Shown here: positions 43,534 to 53,269 of the stretch, piece by piece
Layout: each line of letters starts with the position of its first letter
How positions within the stretch are numbered: the first letter of the stretch is position 1
DNA from: Candidatus Bathyarchaeota archaeon
Lineage (GTDB): Archaea > Thermoproteota > Bathyarchaeia > Bathyarchaeales > Bathycorpusculaceae
Length of the DNA: 64,000 nt
Assembly (NCBI GenBank): GCA_026014665.1
Contig: JAOZHX010000019.1
Coordinates: forward strand, 225,939-289,938
Direction of reading: 5' to 3'
Program-made: the position numbers and the translations under genes
Notes under the pieces: generated by a model
Database searches by the model: none
What the model was told of the DNA's origin: nothing
Seen by the model: the letters and a program-made list of their open reading frames with translations, nothing else

Positions 43534-43965
43534 ACGATGCCTCTATGTTAGCAGGCTAGACAGTTAAAACTTTCCAAAGTCGCTCAAAAGAACAGATAAA
43601 GCTATCAAGCAGCATCTAACGAACCCATTGAACTAAAATCTCGACCCTGCTTTTGTAACTTAAACGAGAAGAGTTAGCCTATCGGATCATTTGAAAAGGG
43701 TCTTTCTTTGCTAGCCACTTACCGCTAAACTATATTGGAATTTGGCGCATAATGCCTTTTTTAGACAGTTATAATTGTGTATGTAAAGAAGTATTGGTTC
43801 CTCGGTCAGGATTGTCGAATAGCAGCGGGCTAGTCGCGATTTTTTCAAGAATTAGATGGGATTAGCCCAAATTTATTAAGCGAATCCTAAATAATCGAGA
43901 TTATACGATATAATTAGGTAGCATTCTTTTAACCCGAGGATCAAAACCCCCAGTCCGCTATTTAT
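43534..43965. other. Gene-free stretch with possible small RNA
   Basis: No gene is seen in these 432 bases. On the plus strand GTTATAATTG (about 43768-43777) resembles a TATA box. A hairpin with TAGC-AGCGG-GCTA at its tip then leads into six T ending at 43845, so a roughly 50-nt RNA (about 43795-43845) is possible. The region also separates the convergent ends of nothing: cas6 reads away and the ABC permease ends at 43966, so a terminator for the corrinoid operon should be here. Confidence 0.3.
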
Positions 43966-44715
43966 CTATATGCTTGCTTTCTTTAAGGCAAATACGCTTC
44001 CAACAAAGAATGACGCTCCAAATCCAAGAAGTGCAACCAAAGAGAGCCAAGGGAATGGTTGAGCTAAGGCTGCTGCTCGAAGGCATTGGCTTGAGTGTGT
44101 GAGAGGAAGAACATATAGTACGGCTTTTGCCACATCGGGCATTTGGCTCAACGCAAAAAAGGTGCCGCATAGAAAAGTCATAGGTAAAATAACTAAGTTA
44201 CTAAAAGTACTCATACCTTGATGAGAATTAATTACTAACGCTACCAGCACTCCAAAAAGCGCAAATACAAAGCAGGAAACAAACAGGACAACCACAAACA
44301 GAGGGCCAATTGTTAATGTTGGTGTAAGATATAAGCCAACAATCAGTATAGCTGTTGAGCTTATTAATCCTCTCAGTACACCTATTAACGCTTTTCCGAT
44401 AACTATTGACGGCAAACTAACAGGAGACATTAAAAGTTCATCAAAACTTTTGTAAAAGAACTTATCAATCTGAAGCTTGGAGGCAGCGCCGTTAAAACTA
44501 GTTGAAAAAGCTGTCAATGCGACAATACCTGGAACAACGAAGGTAAGGTAATTGACGCCGTCAAGGTTGATACCACGACCTAAGCCGTAGCCGAAAGCTA
44601 TCAAGTACAAGAAGGGTAGAATAAGACTGGTGGCAACTGTTGAACGCCAATGTCGCCGCATGTTTCTCAAATCTACCCAAAGAACCGAATAAACATCATA
44701 CACTGCATCCATCAA
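43966..44715 (-). CDS. ABC-2 type transporter permease, end of corrinoid operon
   Basis: A 249-aa permease with six membrane helices. WVDLRNMRRHWRSTVATSLI at the start and the motif FFYKSFDELLMSPVSLPSIV (about 86-105) are typical of the DrrB/NodJ-type family. It directly follows the ATPase gene (start at 44715, ATPase stop at 44716). As last gene of the corrinoid operon it may export a corrinoid, a metal chelate or a toxic by-product; the family alone does not tell. Confidence 0.85.
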   Translation of the reverse strand: MMDAVYDVYSVLWVDLRNMRRHWRSTVATSLILPFLYLIAFGYGLGRGINLDGVNYLTFVVPGIVALTAFSTSFNGAASKLQIDKFFYKSFDELLMSPVSLPSIVIGKALIGVLRGLISSTAILIVGLYLTPTLTIGPLFVVVLFVSCFVFALFGVLVALVINSHQGMSTFSNLVILPMTFLCGTFFALSQMPDVAKAVLYVLPLTHSSQCLRAAALAQPFPWLSLVALLGFGASFFVGSVFALKKASI

Positions 44716-45579
44716 TTAAGCGTCACCAACCTTTTCACCAGTTTGCTCCACAAAAACATCCTCCAAATTTGAATCTCGGATAATAACAGTTTTAGTGCTC
44801 GGCGGCAGACTTTGAACAAAACTGTTTGCTGCAGCGCGATCGGCAAAAAACTGATAACGAGTTTTATTGTCCACAAGCGTTTCCACCGTTATTAATCCTA
44901 TTTTTTTGCGTAAATCCATGGGGGCATCCAAAGCAATTAGCTGTCCATGATGCATTATGCCTACCCTGCCGCAAAGCGCCTCGGCTTCCTCAATGTAGTG
45001 GGTGGTAAGAAAAATTGTCGTGCCATCATTGTTTAAGCGTCGCACCAAATCCCATAAACGTCGCCTCGCCTGAGCATCCAGCCCAACCGTGGGTTCATCT
45101 AAAAACAGAACTTTAGGCTCATGAAGCAGACTACAAACAATTGCCGCCCGCTTCTTCATCCCACCCGAAAGCGTATCAACCATTCTGTCAGCAAACTCGG
45201 TAAGTTCAACGTACTCAAGCAACTCATCTATGCGCCGTTTACGCTCAGAGAAACCAATTCGATGTAGGCGAGCATGAAACTCCATGTTCTCGCGAATTGT
45301 TAAATCACGATCCAAACTCAAGTGTTGCTGCACTACACCAATCACTTTCTTCACTTTTTCTGGTTCCTGTTTAATATCATAACCGCCAACCGACACAAAA
45401 CCAAAAGTTGGACGAGTTAAAGTGGTTAGAACACGGATAGTCGTAGTTTTGCCAGCACCGTTTGGTCCTAAGAAACCAAAAATTTCTCCACTGTAAACTT
45501 GTAAGTTCAGATTGTTTATCGCTTTAACTGCCCCATAGTTTTTTGTTAGATTCTCGGTATAGATAATGTCAATCAACAT
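44716..45579 (-). CDS. ABC transporter ATP-binding protein (DrrA-like), corrinoid operon
   Basis: A 287-aa exporter ATPase. Walker A is FLGPNGAGKTTTIR (about 35-48), signature TLSGGMKKRAA (about 134-144), Walker B VLFLDEPTVGLDA (about 155-167), H-loop LTTHYIEEAE. The C-terminal extension ends NLEDVFVEQTGEKVG, as in DrrA proteins. It overlaps cbiZ by 7 bp, so co-translation with corrinoid genes is certain. Confidence 0.88.
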   Translation of the reverse strand: MLIDIIYTENLTKNYGAVKAINNLNLQVYSGEIFGFLGPNGAGKTTTIRVLTTLTRPTFGFVSVGGYDIKQEPEKVKKVIGVVQQHLSLDRDLTIRENMEFHARLHRIGFSERKRRIDELLEYVELTEFADRMVDTLSGGMKKRAAIVCSLLHEPKVLFLDEPTVGLDAQARRRLWDLVRRLNNDGTTIFLTTHYIEEAEALCGRVGIMHHGQLIALDAPMDLRKKIGLITVETLVDNKTRYQFFADRAAANSFVQSLPPSTKTVIIRDSNLEDVFVEQTGEKVGDA

Positions 45580-46352
45580 TCACATGCTCCTTTCCTGTTA
45601 AAGTCAAAATTTTTAAGTGCGTCAGTAACGGCAGTTTTGGCTGAAAACCCTATTAATTCGCCCATTTTGGAGTGCCCGCCCGGCTGCCGAATTATTATGT
45701 CTGGGTTCACGCCTGAAACAACGATCATGTTATCGGTTCCGGTGCCAGTAGCCTGTACTTGAGGAGATGGCGTACTCCTGTAATCTAAGTCTTGAAGCGC
45801 TGCGGTTTTTGCTTCTGTAGCTGCAATTATAGCTCTAGCCATGGCACCCCAAGTTAAAGTCACATTCGTTAATAGAATAATGTTTATTGTGCCAGGTTTA
45901 GCTTGAAAGCCCGTCTCTCTTTCAATCCATTGACCCCTATCTACGCCCATTCGGAGCGCGTTATTTCGTGCGCCACCAGTTGCGATACAGCAAACATGAA
46001 AGTCTTCAAATGTTTTTTCGCAGAAAGCCAGTTTGTCCATATCGACGCCGGTACTCATTAAAGTCACGCTGCTACGGCGAAGCCCTAAAGTGGCAGGCAG
46101 ACGTCTTGTAAATTTGGCATATTTCGACATTGTCATAATTTTTTTGGATAAGGGGTCTGGGACATATACGTTTGCCACATTGTTTACTCGTTTAACGCCG
46201 TCCATCGTCGATAGTACCCTGCGTTTTTCCTTGAAAGAAACAAGTGTTGTGTTTAGTTCAACACCGTCATATCGATGGTAAATTACTCTTGCCTCAACTT
46301 CTTTTAATTGCAAGTCTAATTTTCTTTCTTTAAATTTGGTTACGGCATCCAT
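45573..46352 (-). CDS. cbiZ: Adenosylcobinamide amidohydrolase CbiZ
   Basis: A 259-aa CbiZ. FHVCCIATGGARNNALRMGV (about 112-131), INIILLTNVTLTWGAMARAI (about 148-167) and TGTGTDNMIVVSG (about 202-214) match the family. CbiZ hydrolyses adenosylcobinamide to adenosylcobyric acid, which lets Archaea salvage and remodel imported corrinoids with a foreign lower ligand. It lies 17 bp after cobN and with BtuFCD in one operon, which is exactly the salvage context. The C-terminus is Cys-rich (KGACEC). Confidence 0.88.
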   Translation of the reverse strand: MDAVTKFKERKLDLQLKEVEARVIYHRYDGVELNTTLVSFKEKRRVLSTMDGVKRVNNVANVYVPDPLSKKIMTMSKYAKFTRRLPATLGLRRSSVTLMSTGVDMDKLAFCEKTFEDFHVCCIATGGARNNALRMGVDRGQWIERETGFQAKPGTINIILLTNVTLTWGAMARAIIAATEAKTAALQDLDYRSTPSPQVQATGTGTDNMIVVSGVNPDIIIRQPGGHSKMGELIGFSAKTAVTDALKNFDFNRKGACEC

Positions 46353-46369
46353 CTATTTTCCTCCATTCT

Positions 46370-49300
46370 TTATTTTTCATTTTTTCCCTCGAGCAGACCT
46401 TCAACGCTCAAGTAGAGATTTTGAAGTTGCTTTTTCATCTCCTCAGGAGCATTCCACATTTTACGAGTAATCGCTTCTAGCAACCGCTCAACCATGTTTT
46501 GAAGAGCATAAGGATTCACGTCCTTTAGCCAATCTTGCATTGACTTGTCCAAAACGTATTTTTTAGCCAAGTCTTCATACATCCAATCTTCAACGACTTC
46601 GACAGTTGCATCCCATCCGAAAACAGTATCCATGGTCCGAGACAAGTCAGCCGCACCCTGATAACCGTGCTTTTTCATGCCTTCAATATACTTGGGGTTG
46701 AGAAGGCGAGAACGGAAAACGTGACAGGTTTCCTCAGCAGTGCTTCTGACTTTTACACGTTTGGGGTCGGTACTGTCGCCGCAGTAGGAGCGGGGCGCTT
46801 TTCCGACCAGGATTTTTACAGCGTTAATCATGCCTCCATGGGCATCGTACCAGTCGTCACCATCCAAAATGTCGTATTCCCGAGAATCTTGATTCTTTAC
46901 TGTAACGTTAATTTTGCTTAGGCACCGCTTGAACTGCTCTGGAACCGCTACACCGTAAGTTTTGCGTGTGTAAGCGTAGCTACCCCAGTTGATGTAGATG
47001 TCAGAGAGGTCTTGCTGGGTTTTCCAGTTTTTAGAATCAATGGCTTCGCTAACGCCACAACCGTATGCCCCGGGGCGGTCGCCAAAAATGCGGTAGCATG
47101 CTTCTTGACGGGCTTTTTTAGCGTCTTTGCCTTTAGCGGTTTCCTCGGCGACTTCAGCATCCACGTGTCTGGCTACAAAATTTTGGCTGTGCGGCTCGTT
47201 TAGCCCTGCCACCAACTCCACGGCTGCATCAAGCCAGTTCATGACAACAGGGAAGCTGTCTCGGAACATGCCACTTATGCGCATGGTAACGTCAATACGA
47301 GGACGTTTAAGCTCACTGAGGGGAATAGCCTCTATGCCCACAACTCTGCCGCTAGACCGTTCCCATACTGGCTTGACACCTAGCAGGTAGAGGATTTCGG
47401 CTATATCGTCGCCTTTAGTTTTCATTGTATCAGTTGCCCAAATTACTATGCCGACTGATTCGGGGTATTTGCCTTCCTCTTTGAAGTAGCGTTCCAGCAA
47501 CACGTTTGCTAGTGAGACGCCGACTTCCCAAGATGCTGGTGTGGGAACACCGCGTGGGTCAACGGAGTAAAAGTTTCTGCCAGTGGGTAAAATGTCTGCC
47601 ATGCCTCTTGTGATGGAACCCGAAGGCCCAGGAGGAACGTAGTCGCCACTGCAGCCTGCGAGAGTATAAGTTAATTCATTGGTTGTTGATGCTAATGCTG
47701 GAGTGAGGAAGCTGCTGATGTATTGGAGGCAAGCCTCGATTTTTGGGGTGCTTGCGCCAAGCACTGCATTAGCTAATTCGCTTATTTTTTCTTGTTTGAA
47801 GTCTTCAGCGTGGAACCTCTGTATAAGTTCAAGCGAGACGGCGCCGATTTCTTTTAGATGGTCGCCGTTAGTTTTGCCGTCAGCGCAGAGTTTGCCCCGA
47901 TGCGCCAGCAGGTCCTCGAAGTTGTAGCCTTTCAACTCGGCTATGGACTGCCGCAAAGAGGGGATATCGCCGTTGCTTAGACGGGTGAGAGTTACGAGGA
48001 ACTCGTCCAGCTTTAGGTCTTTAGGTGCTTCTCCTAATGTGTGAAGACCATCTCGGATTTGAGCGTCTGATAACTCGTTAATGTAGGCGTGGAGCTGCTC
48101 CAAGAACTCGTCGAAAGTTGCAAGGGCGCAATCGCGGGTAACGTTTAGGTCTTTGTCAAGTTTGGCGGAGACTACGTTGTCCCAGATTAAGTTGCGTAGA
48201 ACAGGCAGTTTTTCTTGGTTTACAGTTTTGGCATGGTAGTATTCTTGGAGTTGAACTTCGAGTTTTGCGAGTTCTTCATAAGTGTCGGCGTTGTGCATGA
48301 CGGGGATGAGATGCTCGATTATGCAGCAGTAGCCTCGACGTTTAGCTTGAGTTCCCTCTCCTGGATTAGTTATGACATAGGGGTAAATGTTGGGCAAATC
48401 TGCGATGGTTATATCGGGTTGACAGGAGGAGGATAAGCCGACGGATTTGCCAGGGAGCCACTCTTGCGTGCCGTGTGTGCCGATATGCATGATGACGTTT
48501 GCGCCGAAGATATCACGGATCCAACGGTAGTAAGCATGGTAATGGTAGGGCATAGCTATGTCGGGGCTGTGGTAGATGTTTACGGAGTCCTCCATGAAGC
48601 CGCGAGGAGGCTGCATTCCAATGAAGATGTTTCCGTTTATTAAGCCCGCAACTAAGAGTTTGCCGTTGTAGGTGAAAAGTTTGCCGGGGCATTTTCCCCA
48701 GTCAGCCTCCATCTTTTTGGCTACATCTGGCGCTAAACCGTTAAACCATGGCTCGTACTGCTGTAGCGAAATCTTGTCTAGCGCACGGTCGTAGAGTTCT
48801 TGTGGGCTTGCCCAGCGACGGTCATTAGTTAACCCTGCAATGATTGTGTCCATGAGTTTCTGGCTGCTTTCAGGCATTTCGCCAAGGGTATACCCCTGCC
48901 GCTTTAAGCCTTCCAAAATGTTCATCACTGAAGCGGAAGAATCCAACCCGAAAGCATGACCAATAGTGTCGTTACGCGGTGGGTAATTGTGGAAGATAAT
49001 TGCTACCTTCTTCTCTTTGTTTGGTAGCCGTCTAAGTTTGCCCCAGTTAATGGCGAGGCGAACTGCTTTTTGGGTGCGTTCTTCTATGGCTTCATACTTG
49101 ATTAGTCGTGTTCCAGTGGATGGGTTGATTTGGCAATAATCCATGGCCGCTACCGGAACGGTGATGATTGCTCCGTCGAATTCAGGCATTGCCACGTTAG
49201 CGGGTATATCCATAATGTTGAGTCCTTGCATGGTGTCACGCCATTCCTCGTAGGTGTTGCAGGTCAAGATGGCTTTGATTATTGGAACGTTTAGTTTTTT

Positions 49301-50110
49301 TAACACTCCTGCAGCTTCGGCGCCTGAGAGACAGGTGGAGAATGAGAAAGAAAACATACTTAAAACCACGTCGATTCGGGGTTTGCCCTCCTTTAAGAAA
49401 TAATTATCAATCAGCCATTCCAACCCTTTTACACCGAGTTTGGGGTTTTTCGAGCCACTGAAAAACACGGGCAACACGTTGGCGCTTTGAGTTTCTATTT
49501 CGCGGATTGCCGCGTCGATAAAGCTGAGGTTGCCACCTTGCCAGTGACTCTGGTGGAACCACAATCCTACCGTGACACGATTAGGTAAAAGTTTTTTTTC
49601 TGTGTACTCTTCTAGAGAAGGAAGATGGTCAAAGTCAGGATGGTATATCCCTTCCCAAATTGGTTTTGTTGGTGGTTCAAAAGCATAGTTAGCGCCTGTG
49701 AAACGGTTTGCAATGAAATACATTAGGTTTTCAAAATTTTTTTTCCCTCCGTAGTTTAGGTAGAAAAAGATTGTTTGGCGGTCCCCTGCTTCTATAGTTG
49801 AGTATTTGTTGTAGTCTTTGGCGCCCATAAACGACGAAGAAATCATAAGTGGAACTTTGGCAGTTTTTAGTGCTTCAACCAACTTGTCCATCTCAGGGAG
49901 GTCACCCATTAAGTGCACAATGACTATGTGAGCTGTCCTTGAAAAATTGATAAAATCTTCCAGAGCACCAAAGTCTCGAAAGTCTCCGCTTGTACGTAGA
50001 TTAAGTTCGATGGCGTTAGGGAATTTTTCGTTTATTGTTTTCATCGCGGCTATCGCTGGGATCGCATCACTTGGTATGGTGGTTACAAATGCAATTTTCA
50101 ATTGTGTCAT
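46370..50110 (-). CDS. cobN: Cobaltochelatase-type subunit CobN
   Basis: A 1246-aa CobN/BchH-type large chelatase subunit. Landmarks are HIGTHGTQEWLPGKSVGLSS (about 543-562), FLEQLHAYINELSDAQIRDG, and GRNFYSVDPRGVPTPASWEV (about 855-874). VFRSRLLNPKYIEGMKKHGY, later, is the conserved C-terminal part. It inserts a metal, most likely Co2+, into a corrin-ring precursor, driven by an AAA+ partner; the ChlID protein encoded six genes earlier in the operon fits that role. It lies 11 bp after btuD. In such Archaea the exact acceptor tetrapyrrole is unproven. Confidence 0.9.
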   Translation of the reverse strand: MTQLKIAFVTTIPSDAIPAIAAMKTINEKFPNAIELNLRTSGDFRDFGALEDFINFSRTAHIVIVHLMGDLPEMDKLVEALKTAKVPLMISSSFMGAKDYNKYSTIEAGDRQTIFFYLNYGGKKNFENLMYFIANRFTGANYAFEPPTKPIWEGIYHPDFDHLPSLEEYTEKKLLPNRVTVGLWFHQSHWQGGNLSFIDAAIREIETQSANVLPVFFSGSKNPKLGVKGLEWLIDNYFLKEGKPRIDVVLSMFSFSFSTCLSGAEAAGVLKKLNVPIIKAILTCNTYEEWRDTMQGLNIMDIPANVAMPEFDGAIITVPVAAMDYCQINPSTGTRLIKYEAIEERTQKAVRLAINWGKLRRLPNKEKKVAIIFHNYPPRNDTIGHAFGLDSSASVMNILEGLKRQGYTLGEMPESSQKLMDTIIAGLTNDRRWASPQELYDRALDKISLQQYEPWFNGLAPDVAKKMEADWGKCPGKLFTYNGKLLVAGLINGNIFIGMQPPRGFMEDSVNIYHSPDIAMPYHYHAYYRWIRDIFGANVIMHIGTHGTQEWLPGKSVGLSSSCQPDITIADLPNIYPYVITNPGEGTQAKRRGYCCIIEHLIPVMHNADTYEELAKLEVQLQEYYHAKTVNQEKLPVLRNLIWDNVVSAKLDKDLNVTRDCALATFDEFLEQLHAYINELSDAQIRDGLHTLGEAPKDLKLDEFLVTLTRLSNGDIPSLRQSIAELKGYNFEDLLAHRGKLCADGKTNGDHLKEIGAVSLELIQRFHAEDFKQEKISELANAVLGASTPKIEACLQYISSFLTPALASTTNELTYTLAGCSGDYVPPGPSGSITRGMADILPTGRNFYSVDPRGVPTPASWEVGVSLANVLLERYFKEEGKYPESVGIVIWATDTMKTKGDDIAEILYLLGVKPVWERSSGRVVGIEAIPLSELKRPRIDVTMRISGMFRDSFPVVMNWLDAAVELVAGLNEPHSQNFVARHVDAEVAEETAKGKDAKKARQEACYRIFGDRPGAYGCGVSEAIDSKNWKTQQDLSDIYINWGSYAYTRKTYGVAVPEQFKRCLSKINVTVKNQDSREYDILDGDDWYDAHGGMINAVKILVGKAPRSYCGDSTDPKRVKVRSTAEETCHVFRSRLLNPKYIEGMKKHGYQGAADLSRTMDTVFGWDATVEVVEDWMYEDLAKKYVLDKSMQDWLKDVNPYALQNMVERLLEAITRKMWNAPEEMKKQLQNLYLSVEGLLEGKNEK

Positions 50111-50121
50111 ATTTTTTCACG

Positions 50122-50943
50122 TCAATGTTTTTGTTCGATTAAAGGTGATAACTTGCCATTCAAGAAATAGTCTGCTTCATTCAATAATGGAGTAACTTGG
50201 GGTTTACCGACAAATGAAGTGGATACATTTGCCTTAATACCGTATATCGCTTCAATGTTTTCCGCATTAACAACCTTCTCGGGCGTCCCAGAAGCGTAAA
50301 TACAACCATCTTTAAGCATAAGCATTCGGTCAGAGAAACGGCTTGCCAAATTCAAGTCATGCATAGACACGATAACCGAGCGTTCTTTGCTTAGCGCCAA
50401 ACTTTTGAGCATACAAAGAATCTCTAGTTGATGTTTAATGTCCAATGAACTGGTAGGTTCATCAAGCAATAGGAGTTTGGGCTGTTGGGCTAGCGCACGC
50501 GCTATGATGACTTTTTGTTGTTCTCCGCCGCTAAGTTCATTGAAGTGTCGCATAGCGAGGTGCCCGATGCCCAGTAAATCTAGCATTTCAGCGACGATTT
50601 CATTATCACGTTCACCTATGTTCCAGTGTATGTATGGTTTTCTTCCCATCAAAACTACGTCGAAAACAGTGAAGGGAAAAGTGCTTGTTGAACTCTGAGG
50701 CACATATCCCATAAGCATTGATAACTGCTTGATGGTAAGTTTGTTTGCATCTTGGCCGTCAATTAAAACAGTTTTTTGTTTTGTTTTCAAGATGCGATTG
50801 ATGCATTTGAGAAGGGTGCTTTTGCCTGAACCGTTTGGGCCCACAATACTGAGCATTTCTCCCAATCCCACTTCTAGTTCTATGTTTTTCAGTATTGGAA
50901 TTGCGGCGTAGCTAAACGAGAGTTGATTTATGGTCAGTTTCAA
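50122..50943 (-). CDS. btuD: Corrinoid/iron-siderophore ABC transporter ATPase BtuD-like
   Basis: A 273-aa FecE/BtuD-type ATPase. Walker A is IVGPNGSGKSTLLK (about 33-46), signature ELSGGEQQKVI (about 137-147), Walker B LLLLDEPTSSLDI (about 157-169), H-loop VSMHDLNLASRF. Sequence alone would also fit siderophore import; the CobN and CbiZ neighbours favour corrinoids. It overlaps btuC by 4 bp. Confidence 0.85.
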   Translation of the reverse strand: MKLTINQLSFSYAAIPILKNIELEVGLGEMLSIVGPNGSGKSTLLKCINRILKTKQKTVLIDGQDANKLTIKQLSMLMGYVPQSSTSTFPFTVFDVVLMGRKPYIHWNIGERDNEIVAEMLDLLGIGHLAMRHFNELSGGEQQKVIIARALAQQPKLLLLDEPTSSLDIKHQLEILCMLKSLALSKERSVIVSMHDLNLASRFSDRMLMLKDGCIYASGTPEKVVNAENIEAIYGIKANVSTSFVGKPQVTPLLNEADYFLNGKLSPLIEQKH

Positions 50944-52016
50944 CCGAATGTTTTCCTCCTTTTACTTGTTAGAAGATAAATAAAGAATGGGACGCCGAGC
51001 AGAGAAGTTATAATTCCGACTGGAAGCTCGGTGGGCATAATTATCAGACGTGCCACAGTATCGGAAGCAAGAAGCATAAATGCTCCCACACCAATGCTGC
51101 ATGGGATAAGATATCGGTGGTCGCTACCAAGTAGCATGCGGGCGATGTGGGGAGCAATCAAATCGACGAAACCTATAATTCCCGTGAAAGCTATTATGCT
51201 TGCTGTTGCGATTGTCTCCAAGAGCATATTAATGGTTAGAACACGCTTGGAGTTGACGCCTAAACTTGTTGCTACATCTTCGCCCATGCTCATAATATTG
51301 ATGTTCCAAGATTGTGTCATCATTAAAACCATTGTCATCGCAACTATTGGCAAACAAATCAAGATTTTATCCCATGTTGCTGAATAAAGTCCGCCAAGAA
51401 GCCAGAAAACAATAGCGCTCACCGCTTTATCCTGTGGTGAAATGTATTGAATTAGGGATAAAAGAGCAGAAAACAAAAAACCAACCGCGACACCAGCTAA
51501 AATTACGGTTTCAGAAGACATTCCCCTTATTCGAGCAATTGAGTAAACTATTATCATGGCAAACAAACAAAATATGAAAGCATTACCAATTACTAGATAG
51601 CCTCCTAAAAATGACAGGACGCCTATCCCGAAAACTATTGCTAACGCAGCACCGAAGCCTGCGGCTGCAGAAATTCCCAAGACATAGGATGAAACCAGTG
51701 GATTGCGCAATACACCTTGCATGGTTACACCTGCAGCGGCAAGCCCTGCACCAGCAATTAATGCTAAAACTATACGCGGTAACCGTATATCCCAGATAAT
51801 AGTCTGAGCTAAGGCAGAGCCAGGGTCGAGGTTTAAAAATGGGAAAGTGCGTGAGAGTATAACTTGAAACGCCTCAGGTAGGCGGGGGGAACCCGCGCCA
51901 TAACTTACTGAAACAATGATTGTAATTATTACCGCTAAAAAAACGAAGGAGATTGCAAGAAGTTTTCGCTTCTTGCCTCTATTGTAGAGTTTTGTAAGTT
52001 CAGCTTTGGTTGTCAT
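50940..52016 (-). CDS. btuC: Corrinoid ABC transporter permease BtuC-like
   Basis: A 358-aa FecCD/BtuC permease with about ten helices. RLPRIVLALIAGAGLAAAGV (about 74-93), TMQGVLRNPLVSSYVLGISA (about 94-113) and the end FIGFVDLIAPHIARMLLGSD-like stretch (about 280-300) are hallmark sequences. It forms the channel for the substrate delivered by BtuF. It overlaps btuF and btuD by 4 bp each. Confidence 0.88.
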   Translation of the reverse strand: MTTKAELTKLYNRGKKRKLLAISFVFLAVIITIIVSVSYGAGSPRLPEAFQVILSRTFPFLNLDPGSALAQTIIWDIRLPRIVLALIAGAGLAAAGVTMQGVLRNPLVSSYVLGISAAAGFGAALAIVFGIGVLSFLGGYLVIGNAFIFCLFAMIIVYSIARIRGMSSETVILAGVAVGFLFSALLSLIQYISPQDKAVSAIVFWLLGGLYSATWDKILICLPIVAMTMVLMMTQSWNINIMSMGEDVATSLGVNSKRVLTINMLLETIATASIIAFTGIIGFVDLIAPHIARMLLGSDHRYLIPCSIGVGAFMLLASDTVARLIIMPTELPVGIITSLLGVPFFIYLLTSKRRKTFG

Positions 52017-53269
52017 GGATAAGCAAACGTTCCTGCAATGGCCGTTCCGAAAAACTTTTGATTAAGTTCTTGATTTACTGTTCCTGGGTCTATGTCTGAG
52101 AAGAGGCTTGGCTGAAGCCACTTTGCCCAGTAAAGGTAGCCCACCACCGCGCGGACACCATTTCTGGCGTAAAAGTCACAGATGTAGACCCGCCCATACT
52201 TAACTGCATCAACATTTTGAAGTGCTGTTCTGCTGATAATGTCATTTTTAGCTGCTATGAAGTCATTGATATTGTGTGTGGGACTGGAGATCAATGCAAT
52301 TATTGCTGAAGGGTTTTGCTCAACTATGAATTCGTTGCTCAGCGTGGGGGAGTATACTGTTTGGTTTTCAGCAATGTTAATTCCGCCAGCCTGATAGACA
52401 CTTGCGGTGACAAAAGTTCGACCGTAACCATACCATTCGAGATAAGTTTTGACTTGTTGGCTAGGCGTTAAAGTGTATATGCGGTCTTTAACGAGCTTGT
52501 TGTAATTTTGTGCCCAATTGATGTATGTAGTTGCTTCACCTTGATGACCAACGATTGAGGTTAAGTTTTGCATTAAGCCGCATGTGAAATCTATTGGTGT
52601 TGGTACATTGTATAATTCATCTTTAGTCATTTTGAAAGGATTGGTTGGCTCTGGTGTTGTTGTGTCAAGGATGTAAACGGGTATGCCAGCATTTTTTAGC
52701 TGCTGATACGCAGTAGGATTGTAAGGTAACATAGAACTGGCGAATATTATGTCAGGCTTTAATGTTATCAGCGCTTCAACGTTTGGTGCATAATCGTTTT
52801 CGCCATAAGACTTAACGCTTAGGATGGACGGTGGCATTGTGCAGCTTTCCGTGCGTCCAACAATTAGGTTTTGACAGCCCATGGCACAAAGAATTTCTGC
52901 TATGCCTCCGTCGAGGGCGGCAATTTTTGTCACTGGAAGCGGTATGGTCATGGTATTTCCGGCTCCATCGGTAACAATAACGCTTGTTGGAGTTGGTGTG
53001 GGACTGGGCGTTTGTGATGATGCTGTAGCCGTTGGAGTTGCAGTTGGAGATGAAGTTGGCGAATTTGAAGGACTTGAAGTAGAGGTAGAAGTTGGTGTTT
53101 GAGTAGGTGTAATTATGGGATTTGGAGTTGATGTAGGTGACAGCGAAGAAGAACCATTTGAGAAATAGAGGCTGTATGTGCCGTAAACGGTAGCAGATAA
53201 AATTAATGCCACAAGAACTATTGCAATAATTGCAGTGTTTCTCTTCAATTTTTTCACCTCCTTAGTCAT
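52013..53269 (-). CDS. btuF: Corrinoid-binding lipoprotein-like BtuF
   Basis: A 418-aa extracytoplasmic binding protein. A signal anchor lies at 11-33. A Ser/Thr/Pro linker (about 37-95) built from SPT and TPT repeats follows, likely glycosylated in Archaea. The binding domain includes [20 protein letters not shown] (about 110-129) and [20 protein letters not shown], typical of helical-backbone (class III) binding proteins. The anchor plus linker tethers it to the outer face of the membrane. It overlaps the chelatase gene by 8 bp. Confidence 0.85.
   Translation of the reverse strand: MTKEVKKLKRNTAIIAIVLVALILSATVYGTYSLYFSNGSSSLSPTSTPNPIITPTQTPTSTSTSSPSNSPTSSPTATPTATASSQTPSPTPTPTSVIVTDGAGNTMTIPLPVTKIAALDGGIAEILCAMGCQNLIVGRTESCTMPPSILSVKSYGENDYAPNVEALITLKPDIIFASSMLPYNPTAYQQLKNAGIPVYILDTTTPEPTNPFKMTKDELYNVPTPIDFTCGLMQNLTSIVGHQGEATTYINWAQNYNKLVKDRIYTLTPSQQVKTYLEWYGYGRTFVTASVYQAGGINIAENQTVYSPTLSNEFIVEQNPSAIIALISSPTHNINDFIAAKNDIISRTALQNVDAVKYGRVYICDFYARNGVRAVVGYLYWAKWLQPSLFSDIDPGTVNQELNQKFFGTAIAGTFAYP

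Noticed and set aside
43800..43960. tRNA-like sequence near GGATTGTCGAATAG and GAGGATCAAAACC
   Set aside because: No acceptor stem or T-arm can be paired at the right distances.
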